64,000 nucleotides of DNA from Clonostachys chloroleuca (Eukaryota; Ascomycota; Sordariomycetes; Hypocreales; Bionectriaceae). The position numbers and the translations under genes are program-made. Location: contig JBANAY010000003.1 in NCBI GenBank assembly GCA_037952775.1, forward strand, positions 1,550,001 to 1,614,000, written 5' to 3'. This document shows, piece by piece, positions 34,801-45,112 of this stretch (its first letter is position 1; every line of letters starts with the position of its first letter). The notes under the pieces are model-generated. The model was not told the DNA's origin. It was given only the letters and a program-made list of their open reading frames with translations, and searched no databases.

Positions 34801-35898
34801 ATGGAGGCACAAGGACTTGCTCTCCCAGGATCTGCTGGAAGTTCTTTGCGGCCGTTCGTCCTTGTAGCCAACGTTTATTGCATGGAGCATCTTCGATCAG
34901 GGCCTCCCCGTAATAAACTATGCTTCGACTGCGCTGGTATGACTAGAATCCCCCTCCCCGCATCAAAATTCCAAGCTAACGTATTTATTTGGCTGAATAG
35001 CATTTGCTCTCCATGCTATAGAAGGCTGGACTATGGCTGAGGCGATAATCAAGGTACGGGACATTGCCGTCCAGCCGACCATGGCTGTGGGAGCCTCGGA
35101 GCCCATGTTTAAGGGCCCGAGCTACGGGTTGGCCGATCAGCCCCTCCCAGAAACGCCTTTCTGGTACAATGAGCTGCCTTCCCCGGCTCTCAATGATCCC
35201 CGGATCTTTCCTCAAATGGAAGTCTATGGGAGAGAGCCTGTGCCTCAGACTCCGTCTTCAAGTACTGAGAGTGACTTTGTGATTAAGACTCCATCTCCAC
35301 ATATTGGGAGTGAGTCTTTGCCTGAGACTCACTCTCCAAACACTGCCAGCTATGTTGTCCCAGAGCTTAAAAGATGCTCCTCGTGCCGCAAGTGGTTATC
35401 AAAGCGGCATTACCTCCTCGTGGGAGGGAAATTCGCTGCCACATGCGAGCATTGTCGCGCAACTAAGCGACCGTACCATGTAAGTTTCGCCACGCTCACC
35501 TCACCAACACAGCAGCTAACAACAAGCAGAAGAAGAAGGTTGGCTCTACGGGCCTTCACGGGAACACGCAGCGGTGCACGGCGTGTCAAGAAGAACGTTC
35601 CATCGAGGACTTTGACACGAAGGCCCTTCACCGGCGTAAATGCCATCGTTGCCGTGAGGAGGGTCGTCCCGTGGCTCCTCCTCAGGACACGAGCCCACGA
35701 CGCCCGAGCAAGGTCTCGCAGATGCCGCAGAAACCGGGCAAGACCCGATGCTCCGGGTGCGGTAAGGCTCAGGAGAACAGGTTGTTCTTCAGTTACAAGT
35801 ACAACCCTCCCCACAAGTGTAGCACGTGCTCGCCTTGCCGTCAGCGGAAGCAGGAGACAGACCAGAGGGAGAGGGGGAGGCGTGAGGCGGAGGAGTAG
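34801..35898 (+). CDS. Triple CxxC...CxxC zinc-ribbon-like protein, gene 2 (3 exons)
   Basis: Exons 34801-34936, 35001-35479 and 35530-35898 join in frame (phases 1 and 0) to 327 residues. Introns are 64 and 50 nt with GTATGA/TAG and GTAAGT/CAG ends. The N-terminal part (about 45-150) is Pro/Ser/Thr-rich. Three cysteine modules follow: RCSSCRKWL...CEHCRATKRPYH; RCTACQEERSIEDF...KCHRCREEGRP; and RCSGCGKAQENRLF...CSTCSPCRQRK. The tail is strongly basic and Glu/Arg-rich. The second intron falls directly after the RPYH motif, the same place as RTYH in gene 1, so the two genes are paralogues in divergent orientation. The repeated C-x2-C...F...C-x2-C pattern recalls LIM-like or Stc1-type tandem zinc folds, but I cannot assign a family. 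Intact. Confidence 0.75.
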
Positions 35899-36216
35899 GA
35901 AAAGAAGGTAGATATATGAGAAGGGGAAGAGGGAGAGGGGAGGGGGGGAGGCAGGGGGGCGGGATACTTCTTGTTTGTTCTTCATGTTTTTTATTTCAAT
36001 TCTTGTTGTTTTACTATGTTCTTATTGTTTTATTATTTGAGGTCGTTTAATCTGGAAATTCCATACGAAGAGGGTGCTTAATTTTTTTTCTAAGGCAAAG
36101 AAACAATAAAACACATGTGAGGCTTGAGATACATGAGAAGCATTTATAAGGGGTTCGTTAATACAATCTGTCGCTAGACACTATTCCGCTCTCGCTTCCC
36201 CTATGTTAATTTATGG
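35899..36216. other. 3' flank of zinc-ribbon gene 2, purine/G-rich then AT-rich
   Basis: From 35899 to 35964 the sense strand is nearly all purine, with many GGG to GGGGGG runs (G-quadruplex-like), starting right after the stop codon. T-rich sequence with no gene follows. Confidence 0.5.
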
Positions 36217-36531
36217 TTATTCTCCCCGGTATATAGTGGCCTCAGCTAATTTCCCACTATCTCCAAATTTCATCTTCTCCGTTAGTAAGTCTTTAAACTT
36301 GTTTAGTGCTGGAGTAGTTACTAGAGCTTGGACAAACTCTGGAAACTGAACAAAATCAACCCAGTCCGTACGGAACACCGCAATTTCGCCGTGGCTCCAG
36401 CGGTAAAGAAAGTCGTGATCGGTACCATGAAGAACGCTTTTGTTTAAAATACTGGTGGTGGTATGCTTGTGTAGGGACCCAGAGGTCTGCCATTGGGCAA
36501 CCGCCGGAACCGAATCTGTGTTATTTGCTCA
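36217..36531 (-). pseudogene. Coding remnant of unknown family
   Basis: Not starting with an ATG. One minus-strand frame reads about 104 natural-looking residues, including AQWQTSGSLHKH, HGTDHDFLYRWSHGEIAVF, RTDWVDFVQFPEFVQALV and LLTEKMKFGDSGKLAEA, with a stop at 36217-36219. Upstream a TGA interrupts the frame. A second overlapping frame around 36580-36440 also looks coding-like, which fits an indel. It appears to be the C-terminal part of a lost protein; no domain is recognised. Confidence 0.4.
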
Positions 36532-38003
36532 GACTGTCCTCCATAACCTGAGGCGATTGGAGGACTTCGTATCTTAAGCCACAACAAGACGCACAGTAGA
36601 ATGGATAAATTTCTTGACTGCTTCTCAAGTTTGGATCGTGAACTTTGGGCTAAGATGTACCAACAGCAGCCCGGAAAGGTTCAATACCTGCACGCCTCAG
36701 TAGCCCTTCCTCCTGAAGGGACTCGACGAATAGTGGTAAAGTAATTCCGGAATGTGGCCGCGCAGATTTTTTTTTTTTCCGCTCCTTGAATTTTCGGTAT
36801 ACTTTATTCATTGCAAAGTCTCATTCTAGATACTTATACTTCAACTGCCGGATAATCTTAAAGTTCTGTGAAGTTGGCTCCGACTATATCATGTAGCATG
36901 CCGACTATTTAAAGGAATTTCACCATACCCAGAGTATCGTCCCGTGCCCATCAACATCTCGATGTTATCCAAGAAACCAACACTGGTGAGCACACGCCTC
37001 CCTCTGGGCAGCCTCTTGCCATAGTAGAGGCCGAAAGCCTCGACGAGTCTCATCCAAAGCTAGCCACAGAATCGCATTTTGCGCACGAAACAGAAAAGAA
37101 AATGAACTCAACACAATGAGTATTTTGCGCACATTCATATATTTCTTTGTGAAAAATTGGGAATCACCAAGATTAGATCTGAATTCTAATACCAATGGAT
37201 ATAACAATATTCCAAACAGCACATACGTTAATGTGAATTAAGTTAAGCAAGCCATTATCGCGGAGACGCTGCTTCTCAGCCTAGATCTTAGTTCAAACGC
37301 CACGCATTTCTCGAATGAACACAGAGTGAAGAGGTCACAAAAATAGTAGAGATGCCCTTCCTTCAAAAGACCGGCGTCGCTAATGAAGTATCCAGACATT
37401 GAACAGGGAAAGCGCCCCGTGGATGCTCAACCAGGACAGTCTCGTACCAGCCGCTCTCAAAGTTGTAGATGAGATAAGATTCTGTATGCGATGCGTATCT
37501 TGGCCAATATTCCCGGGGCTACTTAAGTTTCCGCGAATAGATAAACAAGGAGAGCTCTCACCTCTTCCAATTGAACCATCAACAAGCCGAGCTGAGAAGC
37601 TTGTCCTGTGTCCCATACGGATGTCAGCATATCACTTGCAGGCAGCCATGATCACTAATGCGGCTATTCTGAGCTCTTATGTGTTTTTCTTATCCCCGTA
37701 ATTCCATCTTTGGTCTTTATTAACGTCAGTATGGTTATAAAACGGACTCCTGGATCTCGTTGCTTCAAAGTAATAGTTATTGATGAATTTATATGTTTGA
37801 TTCAAATATGAGGGTTATCATCAATAGATAGAAACGTGAGTTCATAATCCATGATTTTAATAATACGATGTGATATGCCCAAGACGTGGAAAGATCTTAC
37901 CACACTGGAGCTATAGGGATAACATCGTATAGAACATTACCGCAATTAATCTGCCCCGCCGATCATCCGATTCATCCAGAAAAGATCAGTCATAGGGATG
38001 AAT
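36532..38003. other. Intergenic, no supported gene
   Basis: Contains a T13 run at about 36767-36779 and AT-rich segments. Short open frames show no domain. Confidence 0.35.
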
Positions 38004-39425
38004 CTACAGTGTTAAGGATTCAGGATCTCGTTGGAGCGCCCAAACCACTAACAGGTCCGGGTTCTGCTCAATCTCGGCCGCACACGCCTTCAACCAATGC
38101 CAGTGTGCCTCAAATTCATGGAAATGGTTTTGCCAAACCATCAACCGCAAGAGGAGTAGCCCTCCGGCATGAGGGTCGTAAGTCTCCCCTATCGGGGTCC
38201 CAGTGCGATGGTGTTGCTCAGTCTCTTCCTCTATCTTCCCCCAGACGCGCTTGAACTTGCCGTGGAAATCACGCAAAGCGGCCACGTCTTCGAGGGCGAG
38301 CGTGTCCGCCGGCTCATCATCAAGAAGACTGCACTGAGGAATCTCCTCCAGAAGCAGCTTCAGCTCCTCGCCATGGACTGATTTCTGCATTCGATACCTG
38401 CTGAAGCTGTTTGGTGGGAGATGAAGCCGGAGGGCCATCTCCTTCGTCTGATCGTCTAATAGGCCCTTGAATTGGTTCATGAGCGCCTGAGCCAGGGATT
38501 CCCGTCCATACTCTCGTTCAAAACAATGGTTGCATAAAATCGGCCCCGTGATCTTCACCCACGTACCGCCTTGTACTTTTCGGCACTCGTCTTCGGCCCG
38601 TGACCACGGGTAATTCACCCGATTTCCCGCAAATCTGAAAGACCGCAACTCCTGCCACTTCTCGCACTGAGGGCACCGTTTCACATACATGGTCCATTCT
38701 TCATCGGTCTTGTTAAATCGGCATGGTCTGATGATGCGAGGTGGAAACGGCGGGCGTTTGCTGACAAGGACGTCGGCCAATTGCGGAAACCAACGATCCA
38801 AACACGACTCGTATCGAATACGGCGGCTTCTGTGCAAGTCCCAGCCGCGGTCCTTATACTGGCACTCCATGCACCGCCGCTTCCAACGGGCATATCCGGA
38901 GAAGTGGCGCTCATAGTGACTGACCTGCCGCCAACAGGACTTGTCGATCTTGTCGTCTTTGATCCTCTTCAGCCTAGCTGCCTTGCTCCAGTCTGTCCCA
39001 TGCGGTGACGGCGCCCATGAGGAGGTAACGAGAGTCTGATTCCACTCTTCGTATGGCTTGCGGGTTGCCAGGCCGAGGATCGAGTGGTTGTTGAAGCGAT
39101 TATGGGGCAGGAGCTTCAAGCATGAGGTACAGGCCCAACGATGCGCTTCCCAGTCTCCTAGTATCCAATCTGCGAAGCATCCTCTGAGGAAGAAATCTAT
39201 CGAGACGATCTCAGGTCCTTTGTACTCTGGTCGGCACTCGATGACGAGCAGTCTTTCAGCAAAGTGTTTCCTTTGGGGATCGATGACGCGCCGGAAGTGG
39301 CGGCTGGATTGGCTGAGCGATATGAGACCGACGGGGTCTAGCATGCGGATGATATCCTGCTGCAGTTCAAGCGGCAGCGAGTCCTGGAATTTGCAGGCTG
39401 CTGCTCCGGCAGTGGTGACAGACAT
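38004..39425 (-). CDS. F-box protein with cysteine pairs
   Basis: A 473-residue intact exon from ATG 39425 (MSVTTAGAAACKFQDSLPLE). Residues about 14-60 form an F-box (LPLELQQDIIRMLDPVGLISLSQSSRHFRRVI). In the body, four CxxC pairs may bind zinc: CTSC (about 98), CMEC (about 185), CPQC (about 250) and CNHC (about 298). The C-terminal third is charged and helical. Family knowledge: F-box proteins recruit substrates to SCF ubiquitin ligases through Skp1. The substrate-binding part is fungal-specific and of unknown target. Such genes are expanded in filamentous ascomycetes. Confidence 0.8.
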   Translation of the reverse strand: MSVTTAGAAACKFQDSLPLELQQDIIRMLDPVGLISLSQSSRHFRRVIDPQRKHFAERLLVIECRPEYKGPEIVSIDFFLRGCFADWILGDWEAHRWACTSCLKLLPHNRFNNHSILGLATRKPYEEWNQTLVTSSWAPSPHGTDWSKAARLKRIKDDKIDKSCWRQVSHYERHFSGYARWKRRCMECQYKDRGWDLHRSRRIRYESCLDRWFPQLADVLVSKRPPFPPRIIRPCRFNKTDEEWTMYVKRCPQCEKWQELRSFRFAGNRVNYPWSRAEDECRKVQGGTWVKITGPILCNHCFEREYGRESLAQALMNQFKGLLDDQTKEMALRLHLPPNSFSRYRMQKSVHGEELKLLLEEIPQCSLLDDEPADTLALEDVAALRDFHGKFKRVWGKIEEETEQHHRTGTPIGETYDPHAGGLLLLRLMVWQNHFHEFEAHWHWLKACAAEIEQNPDLLVVWALQRDPESLTL

Positions 39426-41419
39426 GACTACTGGTTTAGATGAGAGGGGGATGTTTTGATGTCGGCACGATCGACATATGACGATCTATGGCAAACATGT
39501 ACGTGTGTGGGGGTCGCGTTGGAGTCCATCTACCGACCACGGCCGCAGATTGGTCAACAAGGTGGCACCAGCAACATCTTAGGTGCATTTAGCACGCTCA
39601 CCGGTCGAACATGGGTGGCAAGGGCCCTGGAATGCTAACGGAGTCTGGCATTTCGTGCATGGAATCAAGGCCGATATGATGCCACTCTTGTGGTAATGGA
39701 GAAGGTAGTATCGGGGGTCTTCACCGGCCCCGTTTCAACCCTTTTGATTCTAAAATATGGGGAAAATATACGAGAAATGGATTATTTCCAGAGGATGAAT
39801 CAGAATTCCCACCATCAAATGTGAGACCCCAGCGTCTAATAAGGGTTCGACGGAGCTGCAGAAACTGCACGTATCTTGATTGTGCACAATATATTGATAT
39901 CTATACCCAGCGGTTTAAACTAATAACAAGATGAAATGGCGTTCTTTCTTTTAACCCAACCCCTATGAGGCCCCCCGAGATGTGATCCAGATATTCTCCC
40001 CTGTGCTGCATCTTGCCACATTGAAGGCCGAACTTTAGCAGCAAATGCATGGCATCCATCCACAGATACAAACTCTGATTCCAATGCCCAGAGATAAATT
40101 AACGGTGAATTCCTCCAGACATGCACCGCTATTGAGCTAAGACCAACTCTCGCACCCCTGATAGCAAAGCGATCATAGTACGAGGGCTCTCATTCGATGA
40201 TATCTTTATCTGAGTCACATTCCGGCTTCTCCAGTCTTCTACAGATACTAGGGGTGCTCTACTGGGAGATGCGGCATACCTTGCTATCGGGCCATGAAAG
40301 GCTAATTCTGGGTACACTGGATCTCACATCGATAATATTCACTGCTAACACGTCTTGAGGGTTTGGTGAAGAGAATTTTGGCTACTATAGCCATCTCTGC
40401 ATCATCAGTTTCTCGAAGAGCTCGACTTTATCAACATTTCTAGTGAATAGGCAATCACAAGTGTCTCTAGGAGTTCACTATCACTAGGAAGCCTCTAATG
40501 AACAGAGCACCCATATCGAGGTGGGCAGAGACTCCAAGAAGAACACACTGGAACAAGGTCATTCTGAACAAATGGGGAAACAAAGAGTAATGGAGCCGTT
40601 GAACAGTACTGAGGGTGGTTGCAGAGGGAAAATACGGCGAAAAAGTGAATTTTATTGTCTATCTGAGACGAGTCAGATCAAGGGCCGGACCATCAATCTT
40701 CTTTCTCCTCGAAGGCTCTAAAAATCATGGGCCTACGCTTATAAGCGAAACTGCGGCTCTCATCCTGGGAGATACGCTGAATTCCGACCTCCGTTATCTT
40801 CTTTTGTACCGCCTCGGAGTATGAGGGAAGATAGCCAGCGTTATCTCGAGCTTGACAGCGGAAACATATAGCTGGACCCCGGCGACGTCGCACTGCTCGA
40901 CAGACCAGTCCATCATCAGCATCGCTTGGCCCCACTGCTCGACCGTCCGCAAGTTTCGCGGGAGGTCAACGGCCAAAGGCACTCCAGCAGAGCGAGTCTG
41001 AATGCCTCCCCATGCCCTCGACTCCAGCGGACCCGAGTGCAGGGCTGTCAACGGATCTCTCCAGTCCAGGGAATGCGCTCCCAATGCTGGATCTGCGTCT
41101 CGCTAACTCCAACGACGATCTCTCCCGTTTCACAATGCCTCATTGCCACAGCTCAATCACCGCGGACGATTTGGACCAGTTCCTAGTTCCCCACACATTT
41201 GGCGATCAGGTTGAACTCGACTTGCGCGTATCCCGTGAGGAAACAGGCGCATTTGATTATTCAGGAGACCCGGAGTACTCGGAATGAAGAACACCGTGGT
41301 CCCGGGCTCTAAAAATCCTTCCCTTGTTCATGTGGGTGATTGTTCCTGTCTCGAGCGAGAGATCACCTATTGCTGGAGAGTTTTCGGAGGCAGCAATCGG
41401 AATAATAAGAGTCAGGGTA
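39426..41419. other. Intergenic with coding traces
   Basis: No intact gene. At 41012-41287, plus strand, a frame ends in an acidic, Ser-rich peptide (SNDDLSRFTMPHCHSS, DDLDQFLVPHTFGDQVELDL). It resembles the tail of a regulatory protein, but its upstream parts are scattered over frames. At 40317-40129, minus strand, a short frame looks coding-like but is unrecognised. Confidence 0.3.
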
Positions 41420-41637
41420 CTTTCTATACCTACTATAAAAGTCTTAACTATCTACTACTTATAGTTTAATATCTAATACTATAATTAGATTAAAAATTAA
41501 ATAAAAAATTATTCTTAATAGCTAATTAATATAATTTAATTAATTAAATTTTATAAGCCCTATATAATATTAGTTTTATATCTTAAGTTAAACTATAAAT
41601 AGTAGATAGCTAAGACTTTGATAGTAGGTATAGAAAG
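41420..41637. mobile_element. MITE with ~55-bp terminal inverted repeats, TA target site
   Basis: 218 bp, very AT-rich and non-coding. The left end CTTTCTATACCTACTAT... and the right end ...ATAGTAGGTATAGAAAG are inverted copies that pair over about 55 bp with only a few mismatches, continuing through a TATCTACTA block. A TA dinucleotide flanks each side (41418-41419 and 41638-41639), as expected for Tc1/mariner-type insertion. It has no transposase, so it would be a non-autonomous element. Confidence 0.8.
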
Positions 41638-41651
41638 TATCCCTATTTATA

Positions 41652-41879
41652 TCAAAGCCGTGGGCGTGACCCGTCGGTCTTAGGCCCCTTTCCATCGTTG
41701 ATAGCTTTCTGAAATGCCTCCTCGACATCGTGTTCGCTGATCCACCAAGGGTCCATCCTGTTCGCAACTCTCTGCCTCAGCTCCTCGTCGGTCTCAACTT
41801 TACCCTTCTCGACCGACGCCCTCTGGCCTGCGATGGCCTTGTGTAGATAAATTAGGCCGTGAAAAATCCCACTAACCAT
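41652..41879 (-). CDS. Short ORF, coding-like, unknown
   Basis: A 75-codon frame directly downstream of the kinase stop and overlapping its last codons in another frame. The part VEKGKVETDEELRQRVANR followed by MDPWWISEHDVEEAFQKAI has natural protein composition. It could be the end of a separate gene cut off by the MITE side, or a 3' exon of an alternative transcript. No family recognised. Confidence 0.3.
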   Translation of the reverse strand: MVSGIFHGLIYLHKAIAGQRASVEKGKVETDEELRQRVANRMDPWWISEHDVEEAFQKAINDGKGPKTDGSRPRL

Positions 41880-43088
41880 ATCTCTGGACCAAATCTCTCA
41901 TAACATCAAGGACCCTGTTAAGCTCATTAGCCGCCAAACTAGACAGTAGGCTGAGAATAGCCTCACTGTGTGCGAAGTGTCTCGTTATCGACAAAAAGCG
42001 CTGATACATGTGTGTCAAATCTCCTAGCTTGATATCAGCTACGTAGATCAGGAGGAAGGAAAAGAGTTTCTGAGTGTCTCACAGCCTATAGAGGTCTAGG
42101 CGGCCTTCAAAATCTTCTTCTGGCGGCGAAATCTGGGCGAATGTGTTATAGGCAGCAACGTATTCATCCCCAAACCTATTACAAGCCGGTCGCCACTGGC
42201 CAAACTCATCTTCAAATCCAAGCTATTTAGCATGGGCAACCGCAGGTGTTTCGTGGGAGAACGTACATTCATTGTGCGCAAAGAAGCAGCACGCATCAAA
42301 AACAAGAGGCTGGTCGTTGTCGACATCAATCCCTGCATTTGCGTACCAAAGGTCTCCATGAACAAGTGAAGGTTTCACTACTCGACCGTCACTCTCGAGA
42401 GGCCTCAGGAGCCTCGGGATGACTTTTTCGAACAGAGCACGGGATAGGACATCGAGCTCCTCACTAGGCCCTTTCCTTTCAATCTCCAGGTCAAGCGCCT
42501 GTCTCATGGTCTTAGCGAAGAATACCTCCCAGCTATCTTCCCATGCCACGAACTGAGGTAGGTTTCCTGCGTAGGTGGTGATGTGGAACCCGAACTTGCC
42601 AGTAGGCGATACGCTTTTCTGGTGCAGTGTTGACAGAAGAGCAGCAAATTTGTGAGGGTCAGGCATATCGTCAGTCATTTCTCGAAACTCGCAGAGGAAG
42701 AAGTGGGTCTCTGGTATCGTCCTGTAGGTGCCGCAAGCGATGGGCCTTGGGACAAATTCTGACAGAACGTCGTGCATCGCGCTCATCGAGTGGAATTCAC
42801 CCCTGGTCATATTCATGCCCAGTTCTTTCGAACTGACCTTGATGAAGAAGGACTGCGGTGTACCATCGCGGAGCAAAACATCGATGCGACCCGTCTGTGC
42901 CCAGAAGCTTACGCCATGATTCTCGGTGGATGTGACCTTGCATCCTTCCGGCAGTTCTTGGGAGGCAGTCAATATGAAGACGATCTTGTGAGTTCGCCAA
43001 GGGCTTGTAGCTTACCCCTCAACACGGCTGGGTCTATTTTTGTATTGCCCGCCCCGAATTCAAGGCCATCTGCGCCGCTGTAGTTCAT
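41872..43088 (-). CDS. Fructosamine/ribulosamine-3-kinase family protein (5 exons)
   Basis: Five exons join in frame: 43088-43016, 42956-42267, 42209-42083, 42023-41967 and 41914-41872, giving 329 residues. Introns are 52-59 nt with GTAAGC, GTACGT, GTGAGA and GTGAGG donors. The start is ATG 43088 (MNYSGADGLEF; the kinase N-terminus follows as KIDPAVLRELPEGC). Family blocks: FFIKVSSKE (nucleotide-binding Lys); the GEFHSMSAMH helix; LVHGDLWYANAG (catalytic loop, about 222-232); FDACCFFAHNEYEFG (metal-binding Asp); and the FGDEYVAAYNT and PPEEDFEGRLDLYRL C-terminal part. Enzymes of this family phosphorylate ketoamine sugars on glycated amines and so trigger deglycation; many fungal paralogues are uncharacterised. 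Intact; sits next to the MITE. Confidence 0.88.
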
Positions 43089-43273
43089 TTCCTGTGTCAA
43101 AGAATGTGCCGAATCTGTTCAGTGTCCCGCTGGCTGGAGATCATCGACTTTCTTCGCTATTGGAAGTGATCTTGAAGCGTTGAAAAGGCGTAAATCGGGC
43201 CAAATAGCTGTATCGTGGTGTTGAAAGAAGGGGGAAGCTGAGCGGATTAAAAATGGCTCATCGGATTAGTTAT

Positions 43274-43345
43274 TAGGCAAAGCTGAAAAAGAGAAGGTGT
43301 TCACTGACCCCTTCAGGGGTTGGGCGCAGCTTCCAGCTTTGCCTA
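43274..43345. repeat. Perfect 12-bp inverted repeat with nested arms
   Basis: TAGGCAAAGCTG at 43274-43285 and its exact reverse complement at 43334-43345, with a 48-bp loop holding the small hairpin CCCCTTCAGGGG. Further out, GGAAGCTG (about 43232) is repeated inverted near 43325. It could be a tiny MITE remnant or a structured RNA/DNA element. Confidence 0.45.
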
Positions 43346-43588
43346 TTTAATTGACGGTAGGCCACTCCACATATTGACGATCATTAGCTGCTGGATTCTT
43401 AAACAATCAGCGACTGGTCGATAGAAAATTAGCCCCGGGTTATCCCGTCTTTGATGATGCTATCGCGAGCCTATGAGGAAGGTGGTTTATAGTATCTCAT
43501 GGTATTGTAAGGAAGGTGTTTCTTACTGTGGTAAGAATGTGCGCTTTGTACGTGCGTTTGTTATGAACCTTATGAATACAATTAATAG

Positions 43589-43806
43589 CTGCAGCCTCGA
43601 GCAGCCTCATGCAGGTAAGTCAGATCCCATTTACACTGACTCTCGCAAATAGGATCAGGAGCCACAGCCTCAAGCCGTAAGTCAGACCCTTCCTTGATCT
43701 TGCTAATCGCAATCCAGGTGAATATGATCAACAGGTGCAGCCTCAAGCTGCCTCAACCCGGTCAGTCTGATCCTATCCGCCACGATCCAGATGAATGCAA
43801 TCAACA
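43589..43806 (+). repeat. Three imperfect tandem copies of a 73-bp unit
   Basis: Units begin at 43589, 43662 and 43735, each with G-C-CAGCCTC-AG, then a GTCAGT/GTAAGTCAGA-like block, then ...ATCCAG.TGAAT..ATCAACA. A partial fourth copy (CTACAGCCACCGGC) follows. Each unit has a donor-like GTAAGT and an acceptor-like CAG/TAG, so the array looks like repeated mini exon-intron units rich in Gln/Pro codons. No open gene runs through it. Confidence 0.6.
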
Positions 43807-44578
43807 GCTACAGCCACCGGCTTCATCAGCTTTGCCTACCCCTATGATGGCTTGCCAGCATCAACGGTCTTGTTATACAGCCACATGATATCAATTTACT
43901 GGCTCTATGTATCTCCCCTCTATAATTATAAGAGAGGTATATAAAAGCAGATCTATCCAATCATCGTGAGGTAAAGTCCCTTTTTAACGTTTATGATCCT
44001 GGAGGGGTGTAGACGGCGTTTCTGGATGCCCCCACCATCATGGTCGAGTAGCCAACTGCAGGCGAGCTCCCCCTCTGGGCGGCTAGAGTCCTACAGTCCT
44101 ACTGCCGCCGAATCCACCCATCGCAGGACACGCCCGAAGAAGAATGTCACGGCACGACGTATGGACGCCGATTCTCGCGGCTAACGGCACACAATACCCA
44201 CTGCCAAGAATCTGTTTCAATTATAAGTTTCTATTTTGTCAGACAGTGGTGAGAAGCATCCTAGGCGGTGTCAGTCAATTGATGAGAATTATCTAAGGAG
44301 CAAGAGCTTCTTGAGAGATGTACTGAGGCTGCAGCTCGTCGTGCGACATATCTCTTTAATTGCGCCAAGGCTCCCGGTACTAGTCCCCACTGCTAAGGCA
44401 CTATTCAAAGTGCTACCGGTAGCTAGCGCGGTAGCTGTGTGTTAATCCTGTGTCTAAATAACAATAAGGGGGTCAAATAAACTACCTATGTAGAGCCGGG
44501 TGGCCGTCCGGGCCGTCCGGGCCGTCCGGGTGTTTCCGCAACCTCATTCTTTTTTCTTCGCTAACCCTTTCTCAGTCT
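43807..44578. other. Intergenic, short tandem GC repeat
   Basis: No supported gene. At about 44501-44530 a 10-bp word (GGCCGTCCGG) is repeated about three times in tandem. Confidence 0.4.
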
Positions 44579-45112
44579 TCAGTGCCCAGTCATTGAGACC
44601 TTGGTGATCCTGTCACGCCAATGTTCAACAGGGAACACGACCTTGACACCGTTTGCCTCCAGCCTTTCCTGCCCGTTATTGTGCGCGATAAACGTCCCTG
44701 GCTCCTTGATTCCCACGTAGACAGTCTTGATGGCGCTCTTAAGTCTCAAGATCCTGGTCGTGCAGGTCATGTTGCCGCTAAGTCTCTCGTTGCATGGCTC
44801 CATGGTCGTGTAAAGCGCCGTGTTGGCCGGAAGGACCTCATGGATGCGTTCCTCAGGGAGGTTGTGCTCGTCGGCGATCTTGATAAAACAACACTGCTCT
44901 GCGTGCGTGGTGCCTGGATCTCCCTTGTAATCTCGCGGATATTCAAGCGAGTATCCTGTCGATAGGACCTTTCCCTTAGCGGCGTCGACAAGTACGGCTC
45001 CGACGCAGAATTTGTTGGCAGCTGGCGGTGATTTTTGTGCCTGAATGAGAGCAAGCTCCATGAAAGCCTCATGGTCCCCAACCGCGAAGGTTGGATTCGT
45101 CTGTGAACCCAT
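44579..45112 (-). CDS. Cytidine/deoxycytidylate deaminase-like zinc hydrolase
   Basis: A 177-residue protein from ATG 45112 (MGSQTNPTFAVGDHEAFMELAL); the frame is open 19 codons further upstream but has no ATG. The zinc-binding deaminase signature is complete: HAEQCC (about 70, His ligand and catalytic Glu) and TMEPCNERLSGNMTC (about 104-117, two Cys ligands). A VGAVLVDAAKGKVLSTGYS strand-turn precedes them and a KTVYVGIKEP block follows. In the family this fold removes an amino group from a base, nucleotide or riboflavin-precursor ring. The spacing PC-x8-C and the sequence resemble RibD/DRAP-deaminase-like fungal proteins more than pyrimidine-salvage cytidine deaminase. Substrate not determinable. 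Intact. Confidence 0.85.
   Translation of the reverse strand: MGSQTNPTFAVGDHEAFMELALIQAQKSPPAANKFCVGAVLVDAAKGKVLSTGYSLEYPRDYKGDPGTTHAEQCCFIKIADEHNLPEERIHEVLPANTALYTTMEPCNERLSGNMTCTTRILRLKSAIKTVYVGIKEPGTFIAHNNGQERLEANGVKVVFPVEHWRDRITKVSMTGH

Noticed and set aside
34937..35040. Alternative reading of zinc-ribbon gene 2 giving ICSPCYRRLDYG and an early stop
   Set aside because: It needs a splice phase that the GTATGA/TAG intron does not provide; the chosen frame continues into all three cysteine modules.
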